A stretch of DNA of 64,000 nt from JACMRP01 sp047302465 (lineage in GTDB: Bacteria; Bdellovibrionota; Bdellovibrionia; Bdellovibrionales; Bdellovibrionaceae). Below, in pieces: positions 41,101 to 49,679 of the stretch. Where the stretch lies: the NCBI RefSeq assembly GCF_047302465.1, contig NZ_CP178621.1:868001-932000 (forward strand), written 5' to 3'. The translations under genes were made by a program, and so were the position numbers. The notes beneath the pieces are model-generated. The model was given only the letters and a program-made list of their open reading frames with translations, was not told the origin of the DNA and did no database searches. How positions within the stretch are numbered: the stretch's first letter is position 1; each line of letters starts with the position of its first letter.

Positions 41101-42292
41101 AAGAGAAAGATTTAAGCTCGTTTATGGTGCTGTCCTCAACTTCAAGGAAGGTGAGAAGGTTACTAAGGGTGCAACCGTTGCAGAATGGGATCCTTATTCC
41201 AACCCAATCATCGCCGAATTGACTGGTAAGATTACTTACCAAGATATCGAAGAAGGCGCGACCATGACTGAGCAAGTGGATGCTGTAACAGGCTTCGCTA
41301 CGAAGGTTATTACTGAAAGTAAATCTTCTGATGTGAAACCAACAGTATTCTTGACTGATGCTAATGGTAAACCAATGACATTGCCAGGCCGTGATATTCC
41401 TGCCCGTTATCTGATCCCTGTTGGGGCTCAGCTACTCGTTGCTGACGGACAAGAAGTTCACTCTGGTGATATGATCGCGAAAATGCATCGTGAGACTTCT
41501 AAAACGAAGGATATCACGGGCGGTCTTCCACGCGTTGCCGAACTTTTCGAAGCTCGTAAACCTAAAGAAGCTGCAATCATTTCCGAGATCGATGGTTACG
41601 TTACTTTCGGTAAGGACGTTAAAGGTAAACAACGCGTAATCGTGACTCCTGAAGTGGGTGAGCAAAAAGAATATCTCATCCCTAAAGGTAAGCACGTTGC
41701 CGTTCGTGAAGGTGAATACGTAAGAGCCGGCGAGGCCCTTATGGATGGACCTACAAACCCACACGATATCTTGGCGGTTCTTGGCGAAAAAGCGTTGTCT
41801 GCATACCTAGTAAACGAAATCCAAGAAGTTTACAGACTTCAAGGGGTTGGTATCAATGACAAGCACATCGAAGTGATTGTTCGTCAGATGCTTCGTAAGG
41901 TAGAGATTCGTGATCCAGGTGATACACGTTTCTTAGCAGGCGAGCAGGTAGAGAAATTTGCCTATGAGCAAGAGACTAAACGTATTAACAACGAAGGTGG
42001 ACAAGCTGCGACTTACGCGCCTCTTCTTCTTGGTATTACTAAAGTTTCTTTGAGTACTGACAGCTGGATTTCGGCAGCTTCCTTCCAAGAAACTACTAAG
42101 GTTCTTACAGAGGCAGCTATCAACTCTAGAACAGATCATCTCAGAGGGCTTAAAGAGAACATCATCATGGGTCGCTTGATCCCAGCCGGTACCGGTTTGA
42201 CTTCTTACAAACGCTGGAAAGTGATTGTTAAAGAAGATGAAGACGTTCCTTACATCTCTTTGCCTGGAATGACTGCTACAGCTACACCGTAA
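38171..42292 (+). CDS. rpoC: RNA polymerase beta' subunit
   Basis: A 1373-residue subunit. The start codon is TTG (38171), supported by the family N-terminus MRDLLNFFDKPKDPL and a GGGGTGA upstream. The N-terminal zinc site has CLCGKYK and CEKCG. The magnesium-binding active-site loop NADFDGDQ is at residues 458-465. The second zinc site is around LTCQSNRGVCIRCYG; the trigger-loop region and SIGEPGTQLTMRTFHLGG are complete. No intein or insertion was noticed. Confidence 0.99.
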   Translation: MRDLLNFFDKPKDPLSFDAVRVSLASPEMIRDWSFGEVKKPETINYRTFKPERDGLFCAKIFGPIKDYECLCGKYKRMKYRGVICEKCGVEVTQTKVRRERLGHIELATPVAHIWFLRSLPSRIGNLLNLSLKDVEKVLYCEAYVVIDPMETTLEEGTVLSEEAYQGALNEFGPTFKAGMGGEAVRELLRKIDPEYLSRKLRMEIKETKSEAQIKKLSKRLKVVEAFKNSINKTEWMMLEALPVLPPDLRPLVPLDGGRFATSDLNDLYRRVINRNNRLKRLQELNAPDIIIRNEKRMLQEAVDALLDNGRRGKTFTGPNKRPLRSLSDMLKGKQGRFRQNLLGKRVDYSGRSVIVVGPTLKLHQCGLPKAMALELFKPFVYNKLEEKGFATTIKQAKKIVDQQAVEVWDILSDVVKEHPVLLNRAPTLHRLGIQAFEPVLHEGKAIQLHPLVCTAFNADFDGDQMAVHVPLSVEAQVEARVLMMSTNNILSPASGKPIINPSQDIVLGMYWLTRIRPGAKGTGKVFSSVSEAQYAYETGLVDLQALCKVRINGKIEETSVGRAILSDAVPREVPFNEVNLVMNKKQIAALIDKTFRVAGAKATCILADKIMELGFKYSTAAGMSICIDDMVIPAAKATLIADAEGQVTEIQQQYDEGLITDGERYNKVVDIWAQTADRVAKEGMNAIEKQKFVIDGKETVGPSFNPIFIMADSGARGSANQIRQLGGMRGLMAKPSGEIIETPITANFREGLTVIQYFISTHGARKGLADTALKTANSGYLTRRLVDVAQDVVVSETDCGTTDGLEVTPLYEAGEIIQPIGERLLGRTALKDVMDPYNNSVVVAANQEFTESDVKKVEALGIDKVTIRSALTCQSNRGVCIRCYGRDLARGATVNMGETVGIIAAQSIGEPGTQLTMRTFHLGGAASRAVEQSVHTTRYDGTIKLTNVHAVSNRQGKLTVMNRNGEALVIDEAGRERERFKLVYGAVLNFKEGEKVTKGATVAEWDPYSNPIIAELTGKITYQDIEEGATMTEQVDAVTGFATKVITESKSSDVKPTVFLTDANGKPMTLPGRDIPARYLIPVGAQLLVADGQEVHSGDMIAKMHRETSKTKDITGGLPRVAELFEARKPKEAAIISEIDGYVTFGKDVKGKQRVIVTPEVGEQKEYLIPKGKHVAVREGEYVRAGEALMDGPTNPHDILAVLGEKALSAYLVNEIQEVYRLQGVGINDKHIEVIVRQMLRKVEIRDPGDTRFLAGEQVEKFAYEQETKRINNEGGQAATYAPLLLGITKVSLSTDSWISAASFQETTKVLTEAAINSRTDHLRGLKENIIMGRLIPAGTGLTSYKRWKVIVKEDEDVPYISLPGMTATATP

Positions 42293-42312
42293 GCGTGTAA
42301 TTATTTAAGGGT

Positions 42313-42334
42313 AGGGAGCTGAAATCAGCTCCCT
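42313..42334 (+). terminator. Hairpin after rpoC, weak or factor-dependent terminator
   Basis: A perfect 10-bp stem (AGGGAGCTGA with TCAGCTCCCT) and a tiny two-base loop, but the next bases are TGTATAC, not a T-run. It may stabilise the rpoC mRNA end. Confidence 0.5.
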
Positions 42335-42359
42335 GTATACAAAATTTATAAACTAGGGC

Positions 42360-42388
42360 TTGACCCGCCGTTGTTCGAAGGTTAGGGT
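42360..42388 (+). promoter_or_regulatory. Candidate promoter of the str operon
   Basis: TTGACC (42360-42365), 17-nt spacer, TAGGGT (42383-42388), 44 nt before the rpsL start. The -35 is good and the -10 is poor. Confidence 0.4.
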
Positions 42389-42431
42389 CCTGCATCCGTA
42401 TATTGGGAATAATTGTTATAAGGGGTTAGAA

Positions 42432-42806
42432 GTGCCTACAATTAATCAGCTCATCAAAAGTGAGCGTATTGTTCAAAAAAACCAAACTAAGTCACCAGCT
42501 TTGACTTCTTGTCCTCAACGTCGTGGCGTTTGCACTCGCGTGTATACTACGACTCCAAAGAAGCCAAACTCAGCTTTGCGTAAAGTTGCTCGTGTTAGAT
42601 TGTCTAACGGTTACGAAGTGACATCTTACATTCCTGGAATTGGTCATAACCTTCAAGAGCATAGCGTTGTTTTGATTCGCGGTGGTCGTGTGAAGGACTT
42701 GCCAGGTGTTCGTTATCACATTATTCGCGGTGTATTGGATCTTCAAGGTGTTAACGGACGTCTTCGTGGACGTTCTAAGTACGGCACTAAGAGACCTAAG
42801 AAATAG
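42432..42806 (+). CDS. rpsL: 30S ribosomal protein S12
   Basis: A 124-residue decoding-centre protein. It starts at GTG 42432 with AGGGG upstream, giving the family N-terminus PTINQLI; a longer in-frame reading from 42360 runs over the promoter and is not used. TTTPKKPNSALRKVARVRL (streptomycin-site Lys present) and PGVRYHIIRGVLD are intact. First gene of rpsL-rpsG-fusA. Confidence 0.97.
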   Translation: MPTINQLIKSERIVQKNQTKSPALTSCPQRRGVCTRVYTTTPKKPNSALRKVARVRLSNGYEVTSYIPGIGHNLQEHSVVLIRGGRVKDLPGVRYHIIRGVLDLQGVNGRLRGRSKYGTKRPKK

Positions 42807-42825
42807 TCACTAAGAGGTTATAGAA

Positions 42826-43299
42826 ATGTCACGTCGTAAAAAGACCTTTAAAAGAGAAATTATCCCAGATCCAGTTTACAAAGATCTCGTTATCGCGAAA
42901 TTCGTGAATAAAATGATGATCCAAGGTAAAAAAGGCGTTGCTCAGGCACTTTTCTACGGAGCTCTTGATGAACTCAAAGGAAAAGTACCAAATGAAGAGC
43001 CTATCTCCATCTTGAAAAAAGCTTTGGAGAACGTAAAGCCTTCTATCGAAGTTCGCTCACGCCGCGTAGGTGGAGCTACTTACCAAGTTCCAGTAGATGT
43101 TCGTCCATCTCGTCGTCTTGCTTTGGCAATGCGCTGGTTGATCGAATACTCTCGTGAGCGTGGTGAGAAAGACTTCTCAAAACGTCTTGCTGGTGAATTG
43201 ATGGACGCTTTCAACAATAGAGGCAACTCTATTAAGAAGAAAGACGATGTCCACAGAATGGCTGAAGCTAATAAGGCATTCTCACACTACAATTGGTAA
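42826..43299 (+). CDS. rpsG: 30S ribosomal protein S7
   Basis: A 157-residue protein that nucleates the 30S head and contacts E-site tRNA. Family blocks RRVGGATYQVPVDVRPSRR and AMRWLIEYSRER are intact, and the C-terminus ends with FSHYNW. fusA follows by 9 nt. Confidence 0.98.
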   Translation: MSRRKKTFKREIIPDPVYKDLVIAKFVNKMMIQGKKGVAQALFYGALDELKGKVPNEEPISILKKALENVKPSIEVRSRRVGGATYQVPVDVRPSRRLALAMRWLIEYSRERGEKDFSKRLAGELMDAFNNRGNSIKKKDDVHRMAEANKAFSHYNW

Positions 43300-43308
43300 T
43301 CTCGTCTA

Positions 43309-45414
43309 ATGTCAGCGAAAGATCCCAAAGTTGTAGCTGATCTTAAGTATACTCGTAATATCGGCATCATGGCTCACATCGATGCCGGTAAAACGACCAC
43401 CACCGAACGAATTCTATACTACACAGGTAAAAGTCATAAAATCGGAGAAGTCCATGATGGCGACGCCACTATGGACTGGATGGTTCAGGAGCAAGAGCGT
43501 GGTATCACGATCACTTCTGCAGCCACGATGTGCTTCTGGAAAGACAACCGTGTAAATATCATTGATACTCCTGGACACGTTGATTTCACAATCGAAGTAG
43601 AGCGCTCACTTCGCGTTCTCGATGGTGCTATCACGGCTTTCGACGGAGTAAACGGCGTAGAACCACAGTCTGAGACTGTTTGGAGGCAAGCCGACAAGTA
43701 TCATGTCCCTCGTATTTGCTTCATCAATAAAATGGACCGTGTAGGCGCAGACTTTGTTATGAGCCTAAATTCCATCAAAGAAAAATTGAATGCAAATCCT
43801 ATTGCTGTTCAAGTTCCTGTGGGTCTCGAAGACTCTTTCAAAGGCGTTGTCGATCTTCTTGAAAACAAAGCTTACATTTGGGAGACCGGCACTAAGGATG
43901 AAGTGTTCAAAACGACAGATATCCCTGCTGACATGAAAGCGGAAGTTGAAAAATTCCGTTTAGAAGTCGTAGAAAAAATCGTCGAGTTTGACGATGCTCT
44001 CTTGGAAAAATATTTGAATGGTGACGAAGTTACTGTTGCCGAACTCAAGCAAGCTCTCAGAAAAGGAACGCTCGCTCTCAAAGCAGTTCCTGTCTTCTGT
44101 GGAGCGGCCTTCAAAAATAAAGGCATTCAACCTCTCTTGGATGGTGTGATTGATTATTTGCCATCGCCTTTAGACGTTCCAGCTATTGAAGGCCACGATC
44201 CAGAAAAACCAGATAAGAAAATCATCTGTAAAACAGATTTTGATGCGCACACAGCTGCATTGGCTTTTAAAATTGCCAATGATCCGTTTGCGGGAACTCT
44301 CACTTACATTCGCGTTTATTCAGGTGAAGTGAAAGTGGGCGATCAGCTCTTAAACCCTCGAACAGAGAAAAAAGAACGCATCCAAAAACTTGTGAAGTTA
44401 CATGCAAACTCTCGCGAAGAAATTCAATCTTTGAAAGCGGGAGATATTGGTGCCGTGATCGGTCTTAAATTCACAGGAACAGGGGACACTCTTTGCGAGT
44501 CTTCTCATCCAGTGGTTTTAGAAACTATCACGTTCCCAGAGCCTGTGATTTCAGTTGCGATCGAAGCAAAGTCTTCTGCAGATCAAGAGAAGATGCTTCA
44601 AGGCCTTGCGAAACTCGAAAAAGAAGATCCTTCTTGTAAGCTCAGAAACGATCCTGAAACAGGTCAAATTCTGTTGTCTGGCATGGGCGAACTGCATGTA
44701 GAAATTCTTGTGGATCGCCTTCTTCGTGAATACAAGGTTCAAGCAAACGTGGGTAAACCCCAGGTTTCCTACCGTGAAACAATTACATCCTCTGCAACTG
44801 TGGATTATGTTTACGAACGCCAATTGGGCGGCGAAGAACATTTTGCCAAGGTTCAGTTAAAAATCGAGTCTATCCCACTCTCGGAAGGCGTGCAGTTCGT
44901 CAACAAAGTGACTGCAACATCTGTGATTCAACCTGGATATCTTAAGGCAGTTGAAAATGGCTTTAAGGAGTCCGCGGAAGTGGGGCCGTTGGCTAGCTAT
45001 GGAATGATCGGGATCCGTGGGACCCTAATGTCCGTAGAGGCTCGTCAGGAATCGTCGAACGAAATCGCCTTCAAAGCGGCATCCTCTTTGGCGTTCCGTG
45101 AAGCCGTTAAAAAAGTGAACACCGAGCTTTTGGAGCCTATCTTTAAGCTTGAGGTTACATGCCCTGATGATTTCGTGGGTAATGTTGTTGGAGATTTAAA
45201 CTCTCGCCGTGGGAAGATCATTTCTATGAATGTGAAGCCTGGCGGAGGACAAATTATTTCTGCCGAAGCGCCGCTAGCAAATCTGTTTGGCTATGCCACA
45301 GATGTTCGTAGCTTAAGCCAAGGCCGAGCGAGCTTCAGTATGGAGTTTTTGGCATACGCGGTAACGCCGCCAAAAGTGAAATCTGAAATTTTGACAAAGC
45401 TGGGTCGATTTTAA
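43309..45414 (+). CDS. fusA: Elongation factor G
   Basis: A 701-residue translocase. G1 is AHIDAGKTTTTE, then RGITITSAAT, DTPGHVDF and NKMDR. Domains II-V follow, ending with KLGRF. No ribosome binding site is evident before the ATG (upstream bases TAATCTCGTCTA), so it may be translated by coupling to rpsG. Codon use is less extreme than in tuf. Confidence 0.98.
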   Translation: MSAKDPKVVADLKYTRNIGIMAHIDAGKTTTTERILYYTGKSHKIGEVHDGDATMDWMVQEQERGITITSAATMCFWKDNRVNIIDTPGHVDFTIEVERSLRVLDGAITAFDGVNGVEPQSETVWRQADKYHVPRICFINKMDRVGADFVMSLNSIKEKLNANPIAVQVPVGLEDSFKGVVDLLENKAYIWETGTKDEVFKTTDIPADMKAEVEKFRLEVVEKIVEFDDALLEKYLNGDEVTVAELKQALRKGTLALKAVPVFCGAAFKNKGIQPLLDGVIDYLPSPLDVPAIEGHDPEKPDKKIICKTDFDAHTAALAFKIANDPFAGTLTYIRVYSGEVKVGDQLLNPRTEKKERIQKLVKLHANSREEIQSLKAGDIGAVIGLKFTGTGDTLCESSHPVVLETITFPEPVISVAIEAKSSADQEKMLQGLAKLEKEDPSCKLRNDPETGQILLSGMGELHVEILVDRLLREYKVQANVGKPQVSYRETITSSATVDYVYERQLGGEEHFAKVQLKIESIPLSEGVQFVNKVTATSVIQPGYLKAVENGFKESAEVGPLASYGMIGIRGTLMSVEARQESSNEIAFKAASSLAFREAVKKVNTELLEPIFKLEVTCPDDFVGNVVGDLNSRRGKIISMNVKPGGGQIISAEAPLANLFGYATDVRSLSQGRASFSMEFLAYAVTPPKVKSEILTKLGRF

Positions 45415-45436
45415 TTAATTTTTTTTCGATTAGCCT

Positions 45437-45466
45437 TTGACATTGTTTGTTTTTTCGGTGCATACT
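45437..45466 (+). promoter_or_regulatory. Promoter of the S10 operon
   Basis: A consensus TTGACA (45437-45442), an 18-nt spacer and CATACT (45461-45466), with a TG before the -10. It gives a leader of about 150 nt before rpsJ that contains a GGGCC/GGCCC hairpin (45521-45535). This suits the main promoter for the following ~14 kb. Confidence 0.65.
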
Positions 45467-45625
45467 CGCGCACCTGTACACCTAAGTTTACAAAAAACTC
45501 TCTGAATCAGGGTATTTCCAGGGCCGCAAGGGCCCATCCAGAGGCGGTTTTCGATGGAACGAAGGTGTTGAGTTAACCAGATTTTACTAGTATTTACGAT
45601 ACTTTAACAAAAAGAAGAGTGTCCT

Positions 45626-45943
45626 ATGCAAAGTCAGAAAATCAGAATTAGGTTGAAGGCTTTCGACCATAAACTTTTAGACCAATCTACGAAAGAAATC
45701 GTAGAGACTGCACGTCGTACTGGCGCTAAAGTTGCTGGCCCAATTCCCTTGCCAACCCGTATCAACCGTTATACAGTCCTGCGCTCGCCACACGTTGACA
45801 AAAAATCACGTGAGCAATTCGAAATTAGAACACATAAGCGCATGCTGGATATTTTAGAACCAACACAGCAAACTGTCGATCAGCTCATGAAACTCGACCT
45901 CTCTGCTGGCGTAGATGTTGAAATTAAACTGTCAGCGATCTGA
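45626..45943 (+). CDS. rpsJ: 30S ribosomal protein S10
   Basis: A 105-residue protein (NusE) of the 30S head that also joins NusB in antitermination. It begins MQSQKIRIRLKAFDHKLLD, and AGPIPLPTRINRYTVLRSPHV is typical. It opens the merged S10-spc-alpha cluster. Confidence 0.98.
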   Translation: MQSQKIRIRLKAFDHKLLDQSTKEIVETARRTGAKVAGPIPLPTRINRYTVLRSPHVDKKSREQFEIRTHKRMLDILEPTQQTVDQLMKLDLSAGVDVEIKLSAI

Positions 45944-45955
45944 TAGGAGTAAGTC

Positions 45956-46630
45956 GTGAGCGAAGTTACAAATACTACAGAAAACACTACCTCTGCTGAA
46001 GGACTGAAACTAAACGGTCTTTTTGCCTTCAAAGAAGGTATGTCTACTATTTTCAATGACCAAGGTGAAGCGGTTCCAGTAACTGTTCTTCGTTATGAGC
46101 CTTGGGTTATTTCTCAAATCAAAACCAACGAAAAAGATGGTTACGAAGCTGTTCAGGTTGCTTGCCAACCTAAAAAAGCTAAGAACTCTACAGCGGCTGA
46201 AAAAGGTCATTTGTCTAAAGCTGGTTTTGAAAACGGTGCTCAATATGTAAAAGAACTCCGTCAGACGCTTCCAGAGGGAGCTGCTCTCGGTGCTCAGGTT
46301 TCTATTGAGAGCCTTACTAAAGGTGATTTCGTAAAAATCACTTCTAAATCAAAAGGTAAAGGTTTTGCGGGTTCCGTAAAACGTTGGGGTTTTGCGGGCG
46401 GTCCTGCATCTCACGGTTCTAAGTTCCACCGTCGTCCTGGTTCTTCTGGTAACAGAACATGGCCAGGTCGTGTAATGCCAGGTAAGAAATTCCCAGGTCA
46501 CCTAGGTGCTGAAACAGTTACCGTAAGAAACGTAGAAGTTGTTGAAATCAACACTACTGAAAACGTTGTTTTGGTAAAAGGACCAGTTCCTGGCGCCAGA
46601 AACACTCTAGTGAAATTGGTGAGAGAATAG
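45956..46630 (+). CDS. rplC: 50S ribosomal protein L3
   Basis: A 224-residue protein near the peptidyl-transferase centre. It starts at GTG with AGGAG upstream. An N-terminal Thr/Asn-rich extension (about 18 residues) precedes the usual LNGLFAFKEGMS. The core GKGFAGSVKRWGFAGGPASHG and the PrmB-methylated-Gln region SHGS... GKKFPGHLG are present. Confidence 0.97.
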   Translation: MSEVTNTTENTTSAEGLKLNGLFAFKEGMSTIFNDQGEAVPVTVLRYEPWVISQIKTNEKDGYEAVQVACQPKKAKNSTAAEKGHLSKAGFENGAQYVKELRQTLPEGAALGAQVSIESLTKGDFVKITSKSKGKGFAGSVKRWGFAGGPASHGSKFHRRPGSSGNRTWPGRVMPGKKFPGHLGAETVTVRNVEVVEINTTENVVLVKGPVPGARNTLVKLVRE

Positions 46631-46632
46631 TT

Positions 46633-47262
46633 ATGGCAGTAGTTAACGTTCTTAATTGGAAAAAAGAAAAAGTTGGTCAAGTTGAGTTGGCTGCGAATGT
46701 TTTCGAAGCTCCTGTTAAAAAGGAAGTTTTGCACAACGTAGTTCACTGGCAATTGGCTAGTCGTCGTCAAGGTACTCATATGACTAAAACAAAAGGTCTT
46801 GTGAGCGGTGGCGGTAAAAAGCCATTCAAACAAAAAGGAACTGGTAACGCCCGTCAAGGTTCTAGCCGTTCCCCTTTGATGCCTGGTGGTGGTACTATGT
46901 TCGGTCCACAACCTCGCAGCTACGCTTACGTACTTCCTAAAAAAGTACGTCGCTTGGGATTGAGCATGGCTCTTTCTCACTTGCACAGCGAAGGAAAACT
47001 TTTTGTTGTAGACAGCATGAAGTCTGAAGGTAAAACAAATGAACTTCAAAAAAGATTGAAGTCTTTCGGTTTGAACAAAGCAGTTCTTATCGATGCAAGT
47101 GTTGACGAAATGTTCAGCCGTGCAAGCCGCAATCTTGAGTCTTTCAAATACTTCCCAGTGGAAGGTTTGAACGTGTTTGACCTTTTGAAATACGATGCTG
47201 CAATTATCACTAAAGATTCTGTAGCAAAAATCATCGACAGATGTTCATTGGAGAAGGCGTAA
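46633..47262 (+). CDS. rplD: 50S ribosomal protein L4
   Basis: A 209-residue protein lining the exit tunnel. The tunnel loop has KPFKQKGTGNARQGSSRSPLM followed by GGGTMFGP. In E. coli it represses the S10 operon; whether the rpsJ leader here does this is unknown. The stop shares one base with the rplW start (TAATG). Confidence 0.97.
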   Translation: MAVVNVLNWKKEKVGQVELAANVFEAPVKKEVLHNVVHWQLASRRQGTHMTKTKGLVSGGGKKPFKQKGTGNARQGSSRSPLMPGGGTMFGPQPRSYAYVLPKKVRRLGLSMALSHLHSEGKLFVVDSMKSEGKTNELQKRLKSFGLNKAVLIDASVDEMFSRASRNLESFKYFPVEGLNVFDLLKYDAAIITKDSVAKIIDRCSLEKA

Positions 47263-47540
47263 TGAAACAGATCATTAAAGCTCCTCTCATTACTGAGAAG
47301 AACACATATCACAACGCAGCTGGCGTTTATGTTTTCGAAGTTGATTTGAAATCTTCAAAAACAGAAATCAGAACAGCGGTAGAGAAAAATTTTAAAGTTA
47401 AAGTCGACAGTGTTAGAACGAGTGTCTGCAGAGGACATTCTAAAAACACAAAATTCGGTTCAACTAAAGTTCCTTACTGGAAAAAAGCTTACGTTAAGCT
47501 TGTTGCCGGTGAGAAAATTGCACTCTTTGAGGGAGTTTAG
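47262..47540 (+). CDS. rplW: 50S ribosomal protein L23
   Basis: A 92-residue protein at the tunnel exit, docking site for SRP and trigger factor. It begins MKQIIKAPLITEKNT. The ATG at 47262 overlaps the rplD stop; an in-frame ATG at 47241 lies inside rplD and is rejected. A GGAG lies upstream. Confidence 0.97.
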   Translation: MKQIIKAPLITEKNTYHNAAGVYVFEVDLKSSKTEIRTAVEKNFKVKVDSVRTSVCRGHSKNTKFGSTKVPYWKKAYVKLVAGEKIALFEGV

Positions 47541-47542
47541 AG

Positions 47543-48361
47543 ATGGGGATCAAAACATTTAGCCCACGCTCTGATGGCAGAAGAGGAATGACAGGTTTTG
47601 ATTTCAAGGAGATCACTAAAACGACTCCAGAGAGATCACTTTTAGCTCCTCTAAGTAAAAAAGGCGCCCGTAACAATCATGGTCAAATCACCATGAGACA
47701 TATCGGTGGCGGTCATAAAAGAAAATATCGTTTGGTTGATTTCAAACGTGAAAAACTTGAAGTACCAGCAAAGGTTGTTGCGATCGAGTACGATCCAAAC
47801 AGAACTTGCCGTATCGCTTTGATTTCTTATAACGACGGAGCAAAAGCTTATATCTTGGCTCCAGTTGGTTTGAATGTTGGCGACACTGTAGTATCTAGCG
47901 ACAAAGCAGATATTAAACCTGGAAACTCACTTTCTTTAGGTGCGATTCCATTGGGTACTACAATCCATAACGTTGAAATGCGTCCAGGCAAAGGCGGACA
48001 AATCTGCCGCGGTGCTGGTGCAAGTGCAACGTTAGCTGGTAAAGGCGATAAATATTGCCAAGTCCGTTTGCCATCAGGCGAGTTGAAGCAAGTGTTGACT
48101 GTATGTCGCGCTTCAATTGGTCAAGTTGGTAACACTGACAACGAAAATATCTCTTTAGGTAAAGCTGGTCGCTCTCGTTGGAGAGGTATCCGTCCAGGCG
48201 TTCGCGGTATGGCGATGAACCCAGTTGACCATCCTCTCGGTGGTGGTGAAGGCGTGGGTAAAGGTCATCATCCTGTAACTCCTTGGGGTCAGCCTTGCAA
48301 GGGATACAAGACTAGAAATAATAAACGTACTGACTCTTCAATTGTTAAGAGACGCAAGTAG
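47543..48361 (+). CDS. rplB: 50S ribosomal protein L2
   Basis: A 272-residue protein that helps form the peptidyl-transferase centre. Family blocks GRNNHGQITMRHIGGGHKRK (here ARNNHGQ) and VRGMAMNPVDHPLGGGEG, with the critical His, are intact. It lies two bases after rplW. Confidence 0.98.
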   Translation: MGIKTFSPRSDGRRGMTGFDFKEITKTTPERSLLAPLSKKGARNNHGQITMRHIGGGHKRKYRLVDFKREKLEVPAKVVAIEYDPNRTCRIALISYNDGAKAYILAPVGLNVGDTVVSSDKADIKPGNSLSLGAIPLGTTIHNVEMRPGKGGQICRGAGASATLAGKGDKYCQVRLPSGELKQVLTVCRASIGQVGNTDNENISLGKAGRSRWRGIRPGVRGMAMNPVDHPLGGGEGVGKGHHPVTPWGQPCKGYKTRNNKRTDSSIVKRRK

Positions 48362-48370
48362 GAGTAAAAG

Positions 48371-48667
48371 GTGGCACGTTCAACTAAAAAAGGTCCGTTC
48401 ATGGACGATCATTTGATGAAAAAGATCGACCACGCGATCCAAAAAAATGACAAAAAAGTTATCAAAACTTGGTCACGACGCTCTACGATCCTTCCTGAGG
48501 CTTTGGGCCTAACTTTTGCGGTTCACAATGGAAGAAAGTTCGTTCCTGTCTATGTGACAGAAAACATGATTGGTCACAAGTATGGTGAGTTTGCACCTAC
48601 TAGAACCTTCCATGGACATGCAGAGAAGAAAGCTGCTCCAGCAGCGGCTCCTGCGGCGAAGAAATAA
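48371..48667 (+). CDS. rpsS: 30S ribosomal protein S19
   Basis: A 98-residue protein starting at GTG. It begins ARSTKKGPFMDDHL, and ends FGEFAPT-like (YGEFAPTRTFHGH). An Ala/Pro/Lys tail (AEKKAAPAAAPAAKK) extends the usual ~92-residue form slightly. It sits near the A-site finger. Confidence 0.97.
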   Translation: MARSTKKGPFMDDHLMKKIDHAIQKNDKKVIKTWSRRSTILPEALGLTFAVHNGRKFVPVYVTENMIGHKYGEFAPTRTFHGHAEKKAAPAAAPAAKK

Positions 48668-48678
48668 TAAGGTGATTT

Positions 48679-49011
48679 ATGGAAGTTAAAGCAAGTTTGA
48701 AATACGCAAGAGTAGGCGCACAGAAAGCAAGATTGGTTGCTGATGTTGTTCGTGGAAAGAACGTAAATGAGGCTGTAAAGACTCTTACTTTCCTTAACAA
48801 GAAAACAGCTGGTTTGATCAAAAAGCTTATCGAGTCTGCAGTTGCAAATGCTGAGTATAAAAAAGTTATGGACGTAGATAATCTCTACGTAAAGTCCATC
48901 TGGGTTGACCAAGGACCTTCTTTGAAGAGATTCCGTCCTCGTGCCCAAGGTAGAGCTTTTGGTGTTCAAAAGAAGACCAGCCACATTAACGTAGTTCTCG
49001 AGGAGAAATAG
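48679..49011 (+). CDS. rplV: 50S ribosomal protein L22
   Basis: A 110-residue protein whose hairpin lines the exit tunnel. ARVGAQKARLVADVVRGK at the start and GPSLKRFRPRAQGRAF in the hairpin are typical. AAGGTGA precedes the ATG; rpsC follows after 2 nt. Confidence 0.97.
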   Translation: MEVKASLKYARVGAQKARLVADVVRGKNVNEAVKTLTFLNKKTAGLIKKLIESAVANAEYKKVMDVDNLYVKSIWVDQGPSLKRFRPRAQGRAFGVQKKTSHINVVLEEK

Positions 49012-49013
49012 TC

Positions 49014-49679
49014 GTGGGACAAAAGGTTAATCCAATTGGACTAAGAGTCGGAGTTATCAGAACTTGGGATTCTCGTTGGTACGCAAAAGGCCAACAATAT
49101 CATGAGAACCTCCACGAAGATATTCGCCTCAGAAAATATTTGAAAGCGAAATTGAAGCACGCTGGCGTTGCCAAAATCGAAATGGAACGCGCTGCTAAGA
49201 AAATTAAGATCATCATCTCTACAGCTCGTCCTGGTGTTGTTATCGGTAAAAAAGGCACAGGCATCGATGCTCTTAAAGCTGATGTTCAAAAATTGACTCC
49301 AAACGAAGTATTCTTGAGCATTCAAGAAGTTCGTAAACCAGATTTGGATGCGCAATTGGTTGCTGAAAGCATCGCACTTCAACTTGAGAAACGTATCTCT
49401 TGGAGAAGAGCTTTGAAGAAAGCTATCGCTGCAGCAATCAAAGGTGGCGTAAGAGGTATTAAAGTGCGCGTTTCTGGTCGTCTTGATGGCGCTGAGATCG
49501 CACGTTCTGAATGGTACAATGAGAAGAGCGTTCCATTGCACACTTTGAGAGCTGACATTGACTACGGTACTGCTGAGTCTTTGACTGCATACGGTATCAT
49601 CGGTCTTAAAGTATGGATCTACAAAGGTGACATCTTGAGTGCTCGTGAAGTTGAGGAGGCTGGCCGTGTTAAGTCCTAA
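49014..49679 (+). CDS. rpsC: 30S ribosomal protein S3
   Basis: A 221-residue protein at the mRNA entry with helicase-like function. It starts at GTG and has a KH domain with VVIGKKGTGIDAL. The C-terminal domain has RVSGRLDGAEIAR; the tail is short. The last 14 nt overlap rplP in another frame, with the rplP ribosome binding site inside rpsC. Confidence 0.97.
   Translation: MGQKVNPIGLRVGVIRTWDSRWYAKGQQYHENLHEDIRLRKYLKAKLKHAGVAKIEMERAAKKIKIIISTARPGVVIGKKGTGIDALKADVQKLTPNEVFLSIQEVRKPDLDAQLVAESIALQLEKRISWRRALKKAIAAAIKGGVRGIKVRVSGRLDGAEIARSEWYNEKSVPLHTLRADIDYGTAESLTAYGIIGLKVWIYKGDILSAREVEEAGRVKS

Noticed and set aside
49666..49679. Frameshift between rpsC and rplP
   Set aside because: Both proteins are full length; the 14-nt overlap with an internal ribosome binding site is a normal overlap.
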